Part shown: piece by piece, positions 1-7,558 of the stretch | Layout of the letters: each line of letters starts with the position of its first letter | Position numbering within the stretch: the stretch's first letter is position 1 | Assembly: GCF_007859915.1 (NCBI RefSeq) | Contig: NZ_SJPM01000004.1 | Coordinates: 62,001 to 126,000, forward strand | Direction: 5' to 3' | Length of the DNA: 64,000 nucleotides | Origin: Neorhodopirellula pilleata | GTDB lineage: Bacteria > Planctomycetota > Planctomycetia > Pirellulales > Pirellulaceae | Position numbers and translations under genes: made by a program | The notes under the pieces: model-generated | What the model was told of the DNA's origin: nothing | Databases searched by the model: none | The model's input: only the letters and a program-made list of their open reading frames with translations

Positions 1-92
1 AGCTTTGGTTCCTCCTCCCCGCCTTGCACGATCATGGGAGCGATGGTGAACAAGCAAAACAGCGCGAGCAAGGTTGTTGAGAATGGTTTCAT
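1..92 (-). CDS. Exported protein, N-terminal fragment (runs off window)
   Basis: Only the first 30 codons are inside the window. They begin at an ATG and read MKPFSTTLLALFCLFT followed by APMIVQGGEEEP. This has a short basic start, a hydrophobic core and a polar stretch, as in a Sec signal peptide, so the product is probably exported. The mature protein lies outside the window and no family can be named. It begins 21 bases downstream of a sulfatase tail on the same strand, so it could have been the next gene of a sulfatase cluster; that is inference. Confidence 0.6.
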   Translation of the reverse strand, partial: MKPFSTTLLALFCLFTIAPMIVQGGEEEPK

Positions 93-113
93 GGCAGGCT
101 TTATCGAGTGGAA

Positions 114-296
114 TCAGAACGTGAGAATTATCTTGATTCTTGAGGGAGGAACGAAGCCGGGTTCGACGAACGGCTTTTGATCGAACGCGCTGCCGTCTCC
201 CATTATGCGTGGATCGCCGGTGAATCGCAACTCATTCATCATGCGATCCGTGAGCTCCCGCAGGACCTTCGCGTAGCCGGAATCCGCTGCGACGTT
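114..296 (-). pseudogene. C-terminal remnant of a sulfatase
   Basis: Reading the minus strand, an open frame of 60 codons ends in TGA at 116-114 and is preceded in frame by a stop at 299-297. It contains LTDRMMNELRFTGDPRIMGD followed by GSAFDQKPFV. The TGDPR-x-x-GDG-x-x-FD pattern is the usual C-terminal signature of arylsulfatase-family enzymes, which are very numerous in planctomycetes. The catalytic N-terminal part with the Cys/Ser formylglycine site is absent, so this is a decayed tail rather than a gene. No start codon or upstream homology is visible up to the nucleotidyltransferase at 420. Confidence 0.6.
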
Positions 297-419
297 TCAT
301 CCCCAATCAACGGTCAATGACAAGCCGATGCAACACCAGAGCTCACGAACCCGCCACGCACAGAATGCCTCAATTCTTTACAATTTGAGATTTTCATGCC
401 CAAATGAAATTACAAATAA

Positions 420-1364
420 ATGAATCAAAGCGACAGTCCCACACTGATCTACTCTTCCGGCACCCAGGTCGTCGCCCAGAAAGATGTGATGGTGGCGAAC
501 GGCCGGATTGCTCATCCGTCCGGGGCTGTCGGTGTGATCGTACGCTCGCCAGTCGATCGAACCCACGCTTACCGGGTTCGGTTCAGCGACGGTTTTGAAG
601 CACCGATTCATCATGATCAACTTGTTCGATTGTCTGAATTCAAGACGAACCAAATTCGCGCGTCGGATTCACCACTTATGAGCGCCGGTCTGTACGAGAG
701 AGTGATCTACCGCTGCGTGATCGGTTCGCGTGCCTACGGGCTTGACGACGAAGCGTCCGATACCGACCGTCGAGGCATCTACCTACCACCGGCCGAATTG
801 CATTGGTCGCTTTACGGTGTACCCGAGCAACTTGAAAATGACGAAACCCAGGAAGTCTATTGGGAGCTTCAAAAATTCATCGTGCTTGCTCTGAAAGCGA
901 ACCCGAATGTCCTCGAATGCCTCTATTCGCCTATTGTTGAAGACGTAACGCCACTTGGCGAAGAGTTACTCTCGATGCGAGAAGCGTTTCTGTCAAAGCT
1001 CGTCTTTCAGACGTTCTCGGGTTATGTCGCATCGCAGTTCAAAAAAATGCAAGCCGACATTCGCAACCAAGGCCGCGTGAAGTGGAAACACGTTATGCAC
1101 CTAATTCGCTTGTTGCTGTCGGGAACGCACGCCTTGCAACAACGCACGATGCTTGTTGACGTCGGCACATACCGCGATCGATTGCTGACGATCAAACGTG
1201 GGGAGATGCCATTTGCTGAGGCCGATGAATGGCGGACAAAACTGCAACGCGAATTCGAGGCGGCTTACCAAGAAACCACTTTGTCGGAGCGTCCCGACTA
1301 TGAACGAGCGAACGCTTTCCTAATTGACGCGCGGCAGCGGGCCACCCAAAGTGAACTTCCATGA
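420..1364 (+). CDS. Nucleotidyltransferase (YcgL/COG3541-like)
   Basis: The 314-residue protein has a small N-terminal domain of about 75 residues (GVIVRSPVDR..RVRFSDGFE, a likely SH3-like beta barrel) and then a polymerase-beta-type nucleotidyltransferase core. The core shows GSRAYG at 102-107 and an acidic pair in ASDTDRRG (Asp114, Asp116), the arrangement that binds two metals in this superfamily. The C-terminal half (RVKWKHVMHLIRLL) is helical, as in the COG3541 family of predicted nucleotidyltransferases. The substrate is unknown. The stop overlaps the start of the next gene in ATGA (1361-1364), so the two are probably translationally coupled. The ATG at 420 lacks a clear Shine-Dalgarno sequence, so the start is only likely. 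Confidence 0.8.
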   Translation: MNQSDSPTLIYSSGTQVVAQKDVMVANGRIAHPSGAVGVIVRSPVDRTHAYRVRFSDGFEAPIHHDQLVRLSEFKTNQIRASDSPLMSAGLYERVIYRCVIGSRAYGLDDEASDTDRRGIYLPPAELHWSLYGVPEQLENDETQEVYWELQKFIVLALKANPNVLECLYSPIVEDVTPLGEELLSMREAFLSKLVFQTFSGYVASQFKKMQADIRNQGRVKWKHVMHLIRLLLSGTHALQQRTMLVDVGTYRDRLLTIKRGEMPFAEADEWRTKLQREFEAAYQETTLSERPDYERANAFLIDARQRATQSELP

Positions 1365-2137
1365 CCAGCACCACTTCGATTGACTATGACAAGATGATGC
1401 AGCACGTGCGGACACATCCGTTTCCGCTCGTGTTCGCCACCATCAGTGGAGCCCATCTCTACGGATTTCCATCGCCCGATTCCGACTTCGACCTGCGCGG
1501 CGCACACCTACTGCCGCTTGAGACCGTCGTCGGTCTCGATGAAGGCAAGCAAACCGTTGAAAAAGAAGGCATCTATGATGGCCTGGAAATCGATCTCGTC
1601 ACCCACGACGCGGCAAAGTTCTTTAGCTTAATGCTTCGTCGCAACGGTTACGTGCTTGAACAGATCTTCTCACCGCTCGTCGTGTTCACCACGCCCGAGT
1701 ATGACGAACTAAAGTCAATCGCTGCCGAGTGCATCACCCGTCATCACGCCCATCATTACCTGGGCTTCGCGGCGACGCAGTGGAAGTTGTTCAGCAAAGA
1801 ATCACCGCCACGGGTCAAACCACTGCTGTACGTCTATCGGGTGCTGCTGACCGGCATCCACCTGATGCGAACCGGCGAAGTCGAAGCCAATCTCATCACC
1901 CTGAACGAAACCGCCAAGCTCAGTTATCTCGACGACCTCATCGCCCAAAAGCAAACCGGCCCCGAGAAAGGAACGCTGGCCACCAGTGACCTCGAATTCT
2001 ATACCCGAGAGTATGAACGACTCACGAATGAACTCGAGTTGGCCCATGAACAATCAAGCCTCCCGGAGATGCCATCGGCACGGGCCGCACTCAACGATCT
2101 GCTCGTTCGCCTTCGTCTGGCTCGTACGATGAGTTGA
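1361..2137 (+). CDS. Nucleotidyltransferase, second of a coupled pair
   Basis: The 258-residue product has the polymerase-beta-like motif GAHLYG at 30-35 followed by SPDSDFDLRG, with the metal-binding aspartates at about 42 and 44. A helical C-terminal half contains VKPLLYVYRVLLTGIHLM. It is a diverged sister of the preceding gene and lacks that gene's extra N-terminal domain. The start ATG overlaps the upstream TGA. Its 3' end overlaps the convergent gene on the other strand by 47 bases. Members of this family are often found in pairs; whether they act as RNA-modifying or toxin-type enzymes cannot be said from sequence. Confidence 0.8.
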   Translation: MTSTTSIDYDKMMQHVRTHPFPLVFATISGAHLYGFPSPDSDFDLRGAHLLPLETVVGLDEGKQTVEKEGIYDGLEIDLVTHDAAKFFSLMLRRNGYVLEQIFSPLVVFTTPEYDELKSIAAECITRHHAHHYLGFAATQWKLFSKESPPRVKPLLYVYRVLLTGIHLMRTGEVEANLITLNETAKLSYLDDLIAQKQTGPEKGTLATSDLEFYTREYERLTNELELAHEQSSLPEMPSARAALNDLLVRLRLARTMS

Positions 2138-2681
2138 TTTCGTATTGGTTGACCAAATCCAAGTGCACCTCACGCATGGTCAGCCAAAAATCGTTCTCCA
2201 GTGACGGATCATTGGAGCGAACGATGTTGAGACTAATTTGAAGTTTCTTCAGCGCCGTATCGAACTGGCTTTTCGTACAAGTCAATCGTTCGATAGACCG
2301 CTTTCGCAGTGGCCCAGTAAAGTTTGGCTCCAAGCGGATGAACTCGTAGACTTGCTGCGCGAGTTCATCCAATTCCGTGACCGGCTGATATGACGCCGGG
2401 TAGTGCGTTTCGCGGAAGAATTGCATTTCGATTAACGCCGCATCGCCACCTTTGATTTTTCCGTAGAAGACGGCTTCAGGATAGGTCTGTGGAATGCGGG
2501 TTTTCCAGTCCCATACGGCCATGATTTTCGGACTCCAACCTCCCGCCTTCGGTTTCTTCTCAGAAAGTGCGGTATTGTCCCACAGCGATGGGTGTGGCGA
2601 GCCTTTGCTGCCGAAGACCGTGCAAACCTTATGTTCGATGACAAACTGGAATGCTTCTTCAAATGTTTTGATCATCTGCAT
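2091..2681 (-). CDS. AlkZ-related winged-helix protein
   Basis: The 196-residue protein begins MQMIKTFEEAFQFVIEHKVC; Met3 is an alternative start. It contains PSLWDNTALSEKKPKAGGWS, a WDWKTRIPQ segment and a C-terminal helical half. The layout resembles short AlkZ-related proteins, which are relatives of the winged-helix DNA glycosylases of the YcaQ/AlkZ group. A true glycosylase is about twice this length and uses a conserved Gln pair that I cannot identify here, so an enzymatic role is not claimed. The start overlaps the stop region of the membrane methyltransferase gene upstream (2672-2681), suggesting one transcript. Confidence 0.55.
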   Translation of the reverse strand: MQMIKTFEEAFQFVIEHKVCTVFGSKGSPHPSLWDNTALSEKKPKAGGWSPKIMAVWDWKTRIPQTYPEAVFYGKIKGGDAALIEMQFFRETHYPASYQPVTELDELAQQVYEFIRLEPNFTGPLRKRSIERLTCTKSQFDTALKKLQISLNIVRSNDPSLENDFWLTMREVHLDLVNQYEINSSYEPDEGERADR

Positions 2682-3460
2682 TCACGTTCAACGGGGTTCA
2701 TCATCTGAATCGCGTTTTGACCGACAGTGGGGATCCAGAGTTTCACTCGCCGTTGGTATTCGTTGTAAGCATCACCGAATCGCGAATTCAGGTCCGACTC
2801 TTCGACCGGACGCACCGCGATATGCCACAGCACAGCACCAGCGAGCGAATACACAAGCACCGCATAACTGCCCAAATACCAACCCACCGCGAGCCCTTGC
2901 ACGATGCCAGCCACCGCCATCGGGTTTCGCACGAATCGGTACGGTCCCGCGATCACCAACCGAGGTGCCGTGGCGGTCGGCAGGGGCGTTCCGTTGCCGT
3001 GTGTCGCCATCGTGACGCCGCTCCATAGGCCAAGGCACGACGCCGCGGCAAACAGCCCGATCGACGCTGGTAATTGAAACCCGTGCTCGAATCCGTTAAC
3101 GCCGCAGAAGCGTTCCAGTTCCACAATCCCCATCGGAAGCACCCACAGAAACACGCTCCAGAAAATCACGGTTTGCCCCAGCGTCCACAGCACCGCGTGC
3201 CAGCGCTGCATTGCAGTCATGCGAATCGTTGCTGGCGATTGATCGGCCTTGCCATGAATCGTCGCCATCGCCAGCGATAACCCCGCCATGCTGACCATCA
3301 TCGCGGACGCGATCCAAGCCTCGCCCGTTTGCATGCTTGTCGCGAGGCAAACGAGCGTCGGATACCAAGTCACCACAGCAACAGCCCACACCACGTTGCC
3401 AGCCCAACACGATCGCCGCAAGACTCCGATCGCCGCGACGATCGAGCCCGCAATAATCAA
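2672..3460 (-). CDS. Isoprenylcysteine methyltransferase-like membrane protein
   Basis: An integral membrane protein with about six hydrophobic segments. Its C-terminal half carries the phospholipid/isoprenylcysteine methyltransferase signature: GPYRFVRNPMAVAG at about 170-184, then RPVEESDLNSRFGDAYNEYQ, the part that binds S-adenosylmethionine. Bacterial homologues methylate lipids or small hydrophobic molecules at the membrane; the substrate is unknown. The start is unclear: the first usable codon is TTG at 3460. The same frame stays open to a TAA at 3541-3539 and reads WFQPADWPAESLRSFW upstream, which looks like real family sequence. The true start may therefore be upstream and non-standard, or the ATG may have been lost. 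Confidence 0.75.
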   Translation of the reverse strand: MIIAGSIVAAIGVLRRSCWAGNVVWAVAVVTWYPTLVCLATSMQTGEAWIASAMMVSMAGLSLAMATIHGKADQSPATIRMTAMQRWHAVLWTLGQTVIFWSVFLWVLPMGIVELERFCGVNGFEHGFQLPASIGLFAAASCLGLWSGVTMATHGNGTPLPTATAPRLVIAGPYRFVRNPMAVAGIVQGLAVGWYLGSYAVLVYSLAGAVLWHIAVRPVEESDLNSRFGDAYNEYQRRVKLWIPTVGQNAIQMMNPVERECR

Positions 3461-3581
3461 AACGAAATCGGCAAGCCAAAACGACCGCAGCGACTCAGCT
3501 GGCCAATCGGCTGGCTGAAACCACTTGACGCTCGGAGGTTAGCGTCGCCGACTCGCAATTGATTTCGATCTGGCACGGCAT

Positions 3582-3926
3582 TTAGCTCCGAACCAACGCA
3601 GCGATGATCGGCTCGGCAGCCGACTCGATCAACTCCACCAACTCGTCATCCATGAATTGGTAGTCGTCGGGAATGTCCAACACATGCAATAGTTTGAACT
3701 TCGACTCGCCGGGAAAGTCGGCGAAGATTCGTTGTCGGTGTTTGCCTTCCATCACCAAAATCGCGTCCGCCCAAGCGACGTCGCTCGCCCGAATCGTTTG
3801 CACAGCCGCCCGCACCGTGCCGCGAGATCGAACAGAGATCCGATCGTCGCTGCGGTAAATCGCTTCGGCCGTCGGACTGCGCCATCGGTTCTTGCTGCAC
3901 ACAAACAGTACGTTCAGTTTGCTCAA
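3582..3926 (-). CDS. Low molecular weight protein tyrosine phosphatase-like
   Basis: The product begins LSKLNVLFVCSKNRWRSPTA. It contains the CX5R phosphate-binding loop (C-S-K-N-R-W-R) next to the first strand, as in low molecular weight tyrosine phosphatases, and a late acidic segment DIPDDYQFMDDELV as a candidate for the catalytic Asp loop. At about 114 residues it is shorter than the classic 150-residue enzymes but matches the compact bacterial group. I chose the TTG at 3926 because it overlaps the TGA of the upstream exonuclease gene as TTGA, and because the extra 19 residues of the longer frame (to 3983) lie inside that gene. Targets are unknown. Confidence 0.75.
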   Translation of the reverse strand: MSKLNVLFVCSKNRWRSPTAEAIYRSDDRISVRSRGTVRAAVQTIRASDVAWADAILVMEGKHRQRIFADFPGESKFKLLHVLDIPDDYQFMDDELVELIESAAEPIIAALVRS

Positions 3927-4486
3927 AATGAGATCTTTCGAGATGCACCAAGAAGTCGACACAGAATGTCCGCAATATTCCAAGCGTCATCATCACCCCG
4001 GTGATGTGTTCCCTCCATCGCCAGCCCCAGTTTCTCGTACGCTCCATCCAAACCGACCTCGTAATTCAATCCGAGCGAAACCGCGAACAGCGTTTTCACG
4101 TTGAGGTGCGTCAGTCCGAACGGATAGCCGACGCCCGCCGACTGACACACTCGCTCAAACTGGCGCCGGTCGTAGTCACCCCAACTGGCCCACAACCGAT
4201 CCTTCGACGAAAAGTCTTTCTTCAATCGTTTGCACGCGTCAGCCAGCGTGCCTGCCTCGGCAAACATCTCAGGCGTGAGCGTTGTCAGTTCGGTACAGAA
4301 AGAGCTGATCGTCGATCGCTCGGGCTTGATCAGAATGCTGTGTTTGCTCATTCGAGTTAACGAGCCGACATCGACGACGCACAAGCCAATCTCGATGATT
4401 TCGCTTTCCTCGCCCTCCGGCGGCGGCCCATCCCAACACGTCGATTCCACATCGACTACAAGGATTTCATCTAATTTGCGTGCCAT
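3923..4486 (-). CDS. DEDDh 3'-5' exonuclease (ERI-1/KapD-like)
   Basis: The 187-residue protein shows all DEDDh exonuclease motifs in order. ILVVDVESTCWDG near the N-terminus supplies Asp and Glu. ASWGDYDRRQFERVC supplies the second Asp in the middle. GTHHRGDDDAWNIADIL supplies the final His and Asp. The spacing and the CWDG after the first motif are typical of the ERI-1/KapD type, which trims 3' ends of RNA or DNA; the natural substrate is not shown. It is followed without a gap by the phosphatase gene (TTGA overlap), implying one transcript. Confidence 0.85.
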   Translation of the reverse strand: MARKLDEILVVDVESTCWDGPPPEGEESEIIEIGLCVVDVGSLTRMSKHSILIKPERSTISSFCTELTTLTPEMFAEAGTLADACKRLKKDFSSKDRLWASWGDYDRRQFERVCQSAGVGYPFGLTHLNVKTLFAVSLGLNYEVGLDGAYEKLGLAMEGTHHRGDDDAWNIADILCRLLGASRKISF

Positions 4487-4635
4487 TGTTCCAACCTAAA
4501 ATTTTCAGTGTTCCAGTACCTGCCGACATAACGTGGTTTGCGAGCCTTCATCACATCGATTAAAAACCACCGAAACAGGTTCGCAGCAAACTTCGTCCAT
4601 TGTATTGTTGGCCCGATGATTCATGAGCTAGCGGT

Positions 4636-6075
4636 CTAGCTCAGCAGACGGATCAGCTTGCTGGCGCTCTCGATTCGATCATCGGGCGACGGGTTTAGTG
4701 TCTCCGTCAAGATGGTTCGGAAAGGCTCGGGACACTCCGCGTATCTCGAGGTCTCCTCCTCATGGTTGGCCAACGTCTTTTCAATAATCTCGCCGAGATG
4801 GTGACCGGCGTTAGGAGGCGTGCGATAGAAAAACCAGTGAACCAATCCGCCGACAGCATATATGTCCGTCTTAGGACTGACCGCGCCAAACGACGAATCG
4901 ATCTGTTCCGGTGCGGCGAAACCAAGCGTACCGCCGAGAATCGAAGTCGCGTCCGAGACGGTCGCTTGAGAGAAACCGAAGTCGGTGATGGTGATGCGAT
5001 TATCTTGATCGACGAGAATATTGGTGGGAGTCAGATCGCCGTGAACGAGCGCGGCTTGATGGACTGCATCGAGTGCTCGGCAGATTTGCAGTAGCCAGCC
5101 TTTAAATTGCTCGCTAGTTGGACTTGAGATTGCATCGAGCGATTGACCATCAATCCACTCGCTCAACAAGTAGGGGCCGCCGTGTGGTGATTCGCCGTAA
5201 CCGAGGTACCGGATCACACCCGGATGATCGATTTGCGAGGCAACGTCGATCTCTCGCCAGAACGATCCTCGCGCGTCCTCGTTTTGCCAGAACGCTTTGC
5301 GAAGAAATTTGACGGCGACGGTTTCGCCACCAGTTTGCATGCCGGCTCGATAAACTTTTCCGAATCCACCACTGCCAATCAATTTGCCGAGCACGAAGTC
5401 GTTGTAATCCACTCGTGGCAACTTCGGCGGACTGCTTGCGGCGAGTGCGATCATCTCGCCGTCTAGCGTCTTCGAACCCAGGTGCTCGCGAACTCGCGAC
5501 AAGCGACGTCGGACGGTTCGCTCGTCAATCCTCAGCGAATCGGCTAACTCACGCTGTGTCTGGCCTGCAAGCAGTCCCTCGACGATGACAAAGAGTTCCT
5601 CAGGTAGTTCGATTCTTAGCAACCCGACGACCTCACTAACTTCATCTTCGGCCATTCTCGCATCCTGGACGATGGCAAGCGGTCCGACATCATCAAGGGA
5701 AAGTCTCTCGCGCTCTCCACCTCGTTTAGCGGCAGATTGCCGTTCGATGGAGCGAGCCATTTTGCGACGAACAAACGTTGCCAACAGTCGCCACAGCGAG
5801 ACGCTGCCGCTGACTTCGATGCGGCTGTGCCTCGCGGCGTTGAAGAAACTGCCCATCGCGGACTGAACCACTTCTTCGGGATCAACTGAGGACCGGTATC
5901 GGTGATTCAGTCGATTGGCGACCAAAGCGACCAATCGGATTGCATATCGATTCGCGAATACTTCGGCGGCTTGCTCATTTCCCGCTTTCCACTCGCGCAG
6001 CAGCCAATCATCGGGGCGATTGGTGATCGCTTCCGATTTGTTTGATTTTTCTTCTGAGCCGCTGTCCGGTTTCAA
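4636..6075 (-). CDS. ECF-type sigma factor fused to Ser/Thr protein kinase
   Basis: A single 479-residue frame with two domains. Residues about 22-200 read as an ECF-like sigma factor. Region 2 has DPEEVVQSAMGSFF at 65-78, and region 4 ends in a helix-turn-helix at about 173-196 (TQRELADSLRIDERTVRRRL). Residues about 224-479 form a Hanks-type kinase. It has the glycine loop GSGGFGKVY at 234-242, VAVK with Lys256, Glu275 in the C-helix, the catalytic loop HGDLTPTN (Asp347, Asn352; HRD replaced by HGD), DFG at 365-367 and APE at 388-390. All catalytic residues are present, but the HGD change suggests the kinase is not activated through the usual RD arginine. Planctomycetes often encode sigma factors beside kinases; here they are one polypeptide. 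No membrane segment is visible. Confidence 0.88.
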   Translation of the reverse strand: MKPDSGSEEKSNKSEAITNRPDDWLLREWKAGNEQAAEVFANRYAIRLVALVANRLNHRYRSSVDPEEVVQSAMGSFFNAARHSRIEVSGSVSLWRLLATFVRRKMARSIERQSAAKRGGERERLSLDDVGPLAIVQDARMAEDEVSEVVGLLRIELPEELFVIVEGLLAGQTQRELADSLRIDERTVRRRLSRVREHLGSKTLDGEMIALAASSPPKLPRVDYNDFVLGKLIGSGGFGKVYRAGMQTGGETVAVKFLRKAFWQNEDARGSFWREIDVASQIDHPGVIRYLGYGESPHGGPYLLSEWIDGQSLDAISSPTSEQFKGWLLQICRALDAVHQAALVHGDLTPTNILVDQDNRITITDFGFSQATVSDATSILGGTLGFAAPEQIDSSFGAVSPKTDIYAVGGLVHWFFYRTPPNAGHHLGEIIEKTLANHEEETSRYAECPEPFRTILTETLNPSPDDRIESASKLIRLLS

Positions 6076-6097
6076 ATTCGCCTTCTCACTTCCTTAG

Positions 6098-6150
6098 TGG
6101 ACGAGGTAACAAGTCCAGATTCTACGAACGAGGGATTCGTAACCTCGTCG
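6098..6150 (+). promoter_or_regulatory. Imperfect inverted repeat upstream of ferredoxin gene
   Basis: GACGAGGTAAC near 6099 is mirrored by GATTCGTAACCTCGTC ending near 6150. It could form a hairpin in the leader of the ferredoxin gene or act as a terminator between the divergent transcripts. No U-tract follows, so the role is open. Confidence 0.35.
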
Positions 6151-6186
6151 CCTACAGACTAAAGACTAACAGCTAAGGACTAAAAG
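6151..6186 (+). repeat. Solo short repeat (type A, ACTAAAGACTA)
   Basis: A tract of related GACTAAAG/GCTAAGGACTAAAAG words lies directly before the ferredoxin start codon. Its first 18 bases, cctacagactaaagacta (6151-6168), are identical to 45252-45269, one arm of the repeat pair flanking a four-helix-bundle gene. The AAGGA inside the tract also sits at the right distance to serve as ribosome binding site for the ferredoxin ATG at 6187. Confidence 0.7.
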
Positions 6187-6441
6187 ATGGCAATGGTCGT
6201 GACTCAGCCCTGCATTAGTTGCAAAGACAAAGCGTGCTTGCCGGTGTGCCCGGTCGAGTGCTTCTACGAAGATGAGACGATGGTTTATATCTCTCCTGAT
6301 GAATGCATCGACTGCGGAGCTTGCGTTCCCGAATGCCCCACTGAAGCGATTTTCTACGAGGACGACGTGCCTGAACAGTGGAAAGGGTTCATCGAGCTGA
6401 ACGCCATCAAGTCGGCAACATGCCCCTCGGCCCACACCTGA
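6187..6441 (+). CDS. Ferredoxin, two Fe-S cluster sites
   Basis: An 84-residue protein with nine cysteines. The first group is C9, C12, C17, C21 followed by Pro, and C24. The second is C40, C43, C46 and C50 followed by Pro (CIDCGACVPECP). This is the pattern of bacterial 7Fe or 8Fe ferredoxins: two low-potential clusters that carry single electrons in the cytoplasm. The C-terminal extension (EQWKGFIELNAIKSATCP) is typical of the FdxA-type 7Fe proteins. The start ATG at 6187 has an AAGGA 9 bases upstream, supplied by a short repeat tract. It stands alone, divergent from the sigma-kinase gene. Confidence 0.9.
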   Translation: MAMVVTQPCISCKDKACLPVCPVECFYEDETMVYISPDECIDCGACVPECPTEAIFYEDDVPEQWKGFIELNAIKSATCPSAHT

Positions 6442-6475
6442 TTTCATTTGGGCGATCGAGATCTCCCAAGCTCTA

Positions 6476-6775
6476 TTAGTCGCGACGTGCTCGATCCCAA
6501 ACGCTGCCCAAGTCGCGAACTTCGTCGGTCGCGGCGTTCTTGCCCTTCCGTTCGTCGAAGCTGAGGGAGTCGAGATACAACCGCTCGACCTTCGCCCGTG
6601 CCCAGTCGGTTTGGCGAAGGAATCTCAGGCTGCTGTTGATGGTCGGTTCGTCGTTGAAACAGTGGATGTTGATCCGCTCGCCCAGCCGCTCCCAACCGTA
6701 CTCGGCGACCAAGTATTCGAGCATCGCCTTGAGAGTGACGCCTTGCAGCGGATTGTTGGGCTGGGGTTGATTCAT
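6476..6775 (-). CDS. VF530 family (DUF2132) small protein
   Basis: The 99-residue product contains NPLQGVTLKAMLEYLV then GWERLGERINIHCFN and SSLRFLRQTDWARAKVE. These are the conserved segments of the VF530/DUF2132 family, small alpha-helical proteins with a proposed DNA-binding fold and no known biochemical role. The conserved core covers residues 6-70; the tail is variable and charged. Its ATG overlaps the stop of the upstream 88-residue gene (ATGA, 6775-6772), so the two are expected to be cotranslated. Confidence 0.8.
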   Translation of the reverse strand: MNQPQPNNPLQGVTLKAMLEYLVAEYGWERLGERINIHCFNDEPTINSSLRFLRQTDWARAKVERLYLDSLSFDERKGKNAATDEVRDLGSVWDRARRD

Positions 6776-7038
6776 TGCGGTGCGCCAGCCTTGTTTTGGT
6801 TCTTGCGAATCCGGGCCTTCACCAGTCGCATCAAGATTTCGGCAAACTCGAATTGATTAAGCTCGCCCTTTGTTTCGTCATCGAGATGGTTCGTTCGGCT
6901 GAGCTGTAGTAGCTCATTGGCACGGTCGACCAGTGGCTGCGATGGCCTGAAATCTAAGATCGCTTTCGGCGACGGCGAATCGGCAAAGAGGATCGCGAGT
7001 TCTTCGAGCAGCGAGCTGGGGGCGTGATCGTCGGACAT
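6772..7038 (-). CDS. Small conserved protein, antitoxin-like size (copy A)
   Basis: I start this 88-residue protein at the ATG at 7038 because GAGGAG lies at ribosome-binding distance just upstream; the longer frame to 7068 enters a helicase remnant. The sequence runs LLEELAILFADSPSPKAI, then FRPSQPLVDRANELLQL and ends LMRLVKARIRKNQNKAGAP. It aligns end to end without gaps to the protein at 12495-12761. The family is charged, helical and of antitoxin-like length, but no toxin partner is adjacent: the coupled downstream gene is VF530. Function is unknown. Confidence 0.65.
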   Translation of the reverse strand: MSDDHAPSSLLEELAILFADSPSPKAILDFRPSQPLVDRANELLQLSRTNHLDDETKGELNQFEFAEILMRLVKARIRKNQNKAGAPQ

Positions 7039-7052
7039 CGCAAACTCCTCGG

Positions 7053-7283
7053 GGCAACGCTGACGCAAAAGGCTAATCCACGAACGTCTGCAAGATTCAA
7101 AACCGTATCACAGAGTTTTTCAAGAATCAGCTTTGCTCGAATGTCGTTACCAGTATAAAGCCGATTTAGGTCATCGACTCGGTAGCCTCCACGCTGCCAA
7201 GCAAGACCGTCGAGGTCTACCGAATCGGCGACCCCGAAGTACTGGAAAGGGCAAAGTAAGCGACGGTTGATCGCATCGGGCAT
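7053..7283 (-). pseudogene. Internal shard of a superfamily II helicase
   Basis: The frame contains PDAINRRLLCPFQYFGVADS followed by VDLDGLAWQRGGYRVDDLNR and LYTGNDIRA, ending GLAFCVSVA. This is recognisable as the stretch between the two RecA lobes of large DEAD/DEAH helicases of the restriction-helicase type, including the CVSV strand of the second lobe. Walker A, DEAH and the later motifs are missing. Homology ends abruptly at 7053, 15 bases before the start of the 88-residue gene, and begins without a start codon, so this is a deletion remnant. The frame continues open to 7400 but without recognisable homology. Confidence 0.6.
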
Positions 7284-7558
7284 GTAGCTCGTCGTGATCA
7301 CGCGAATCACAGGCCCATCAACTCTCAAGATGGGAGAATGATCTGGCGCGTCCCAGAAAACTTCAGCTGCCTTGCGGTTCCAGTGATAACGCAGATTCAA
7401 CTTTGTTCCACCACTGGCTGCAGCTGCTTCGTCCTCCTTTCGACTGTTGAACTCCGTAGGCTGCTTTTTGTCTGGTTCTAACCAGAACGACGGCTTACGC
7501 GGTAAATCGATATCAACAATGAATCCGCTTTCGGCGTTTCCTCCGTTACGATGCGCCG

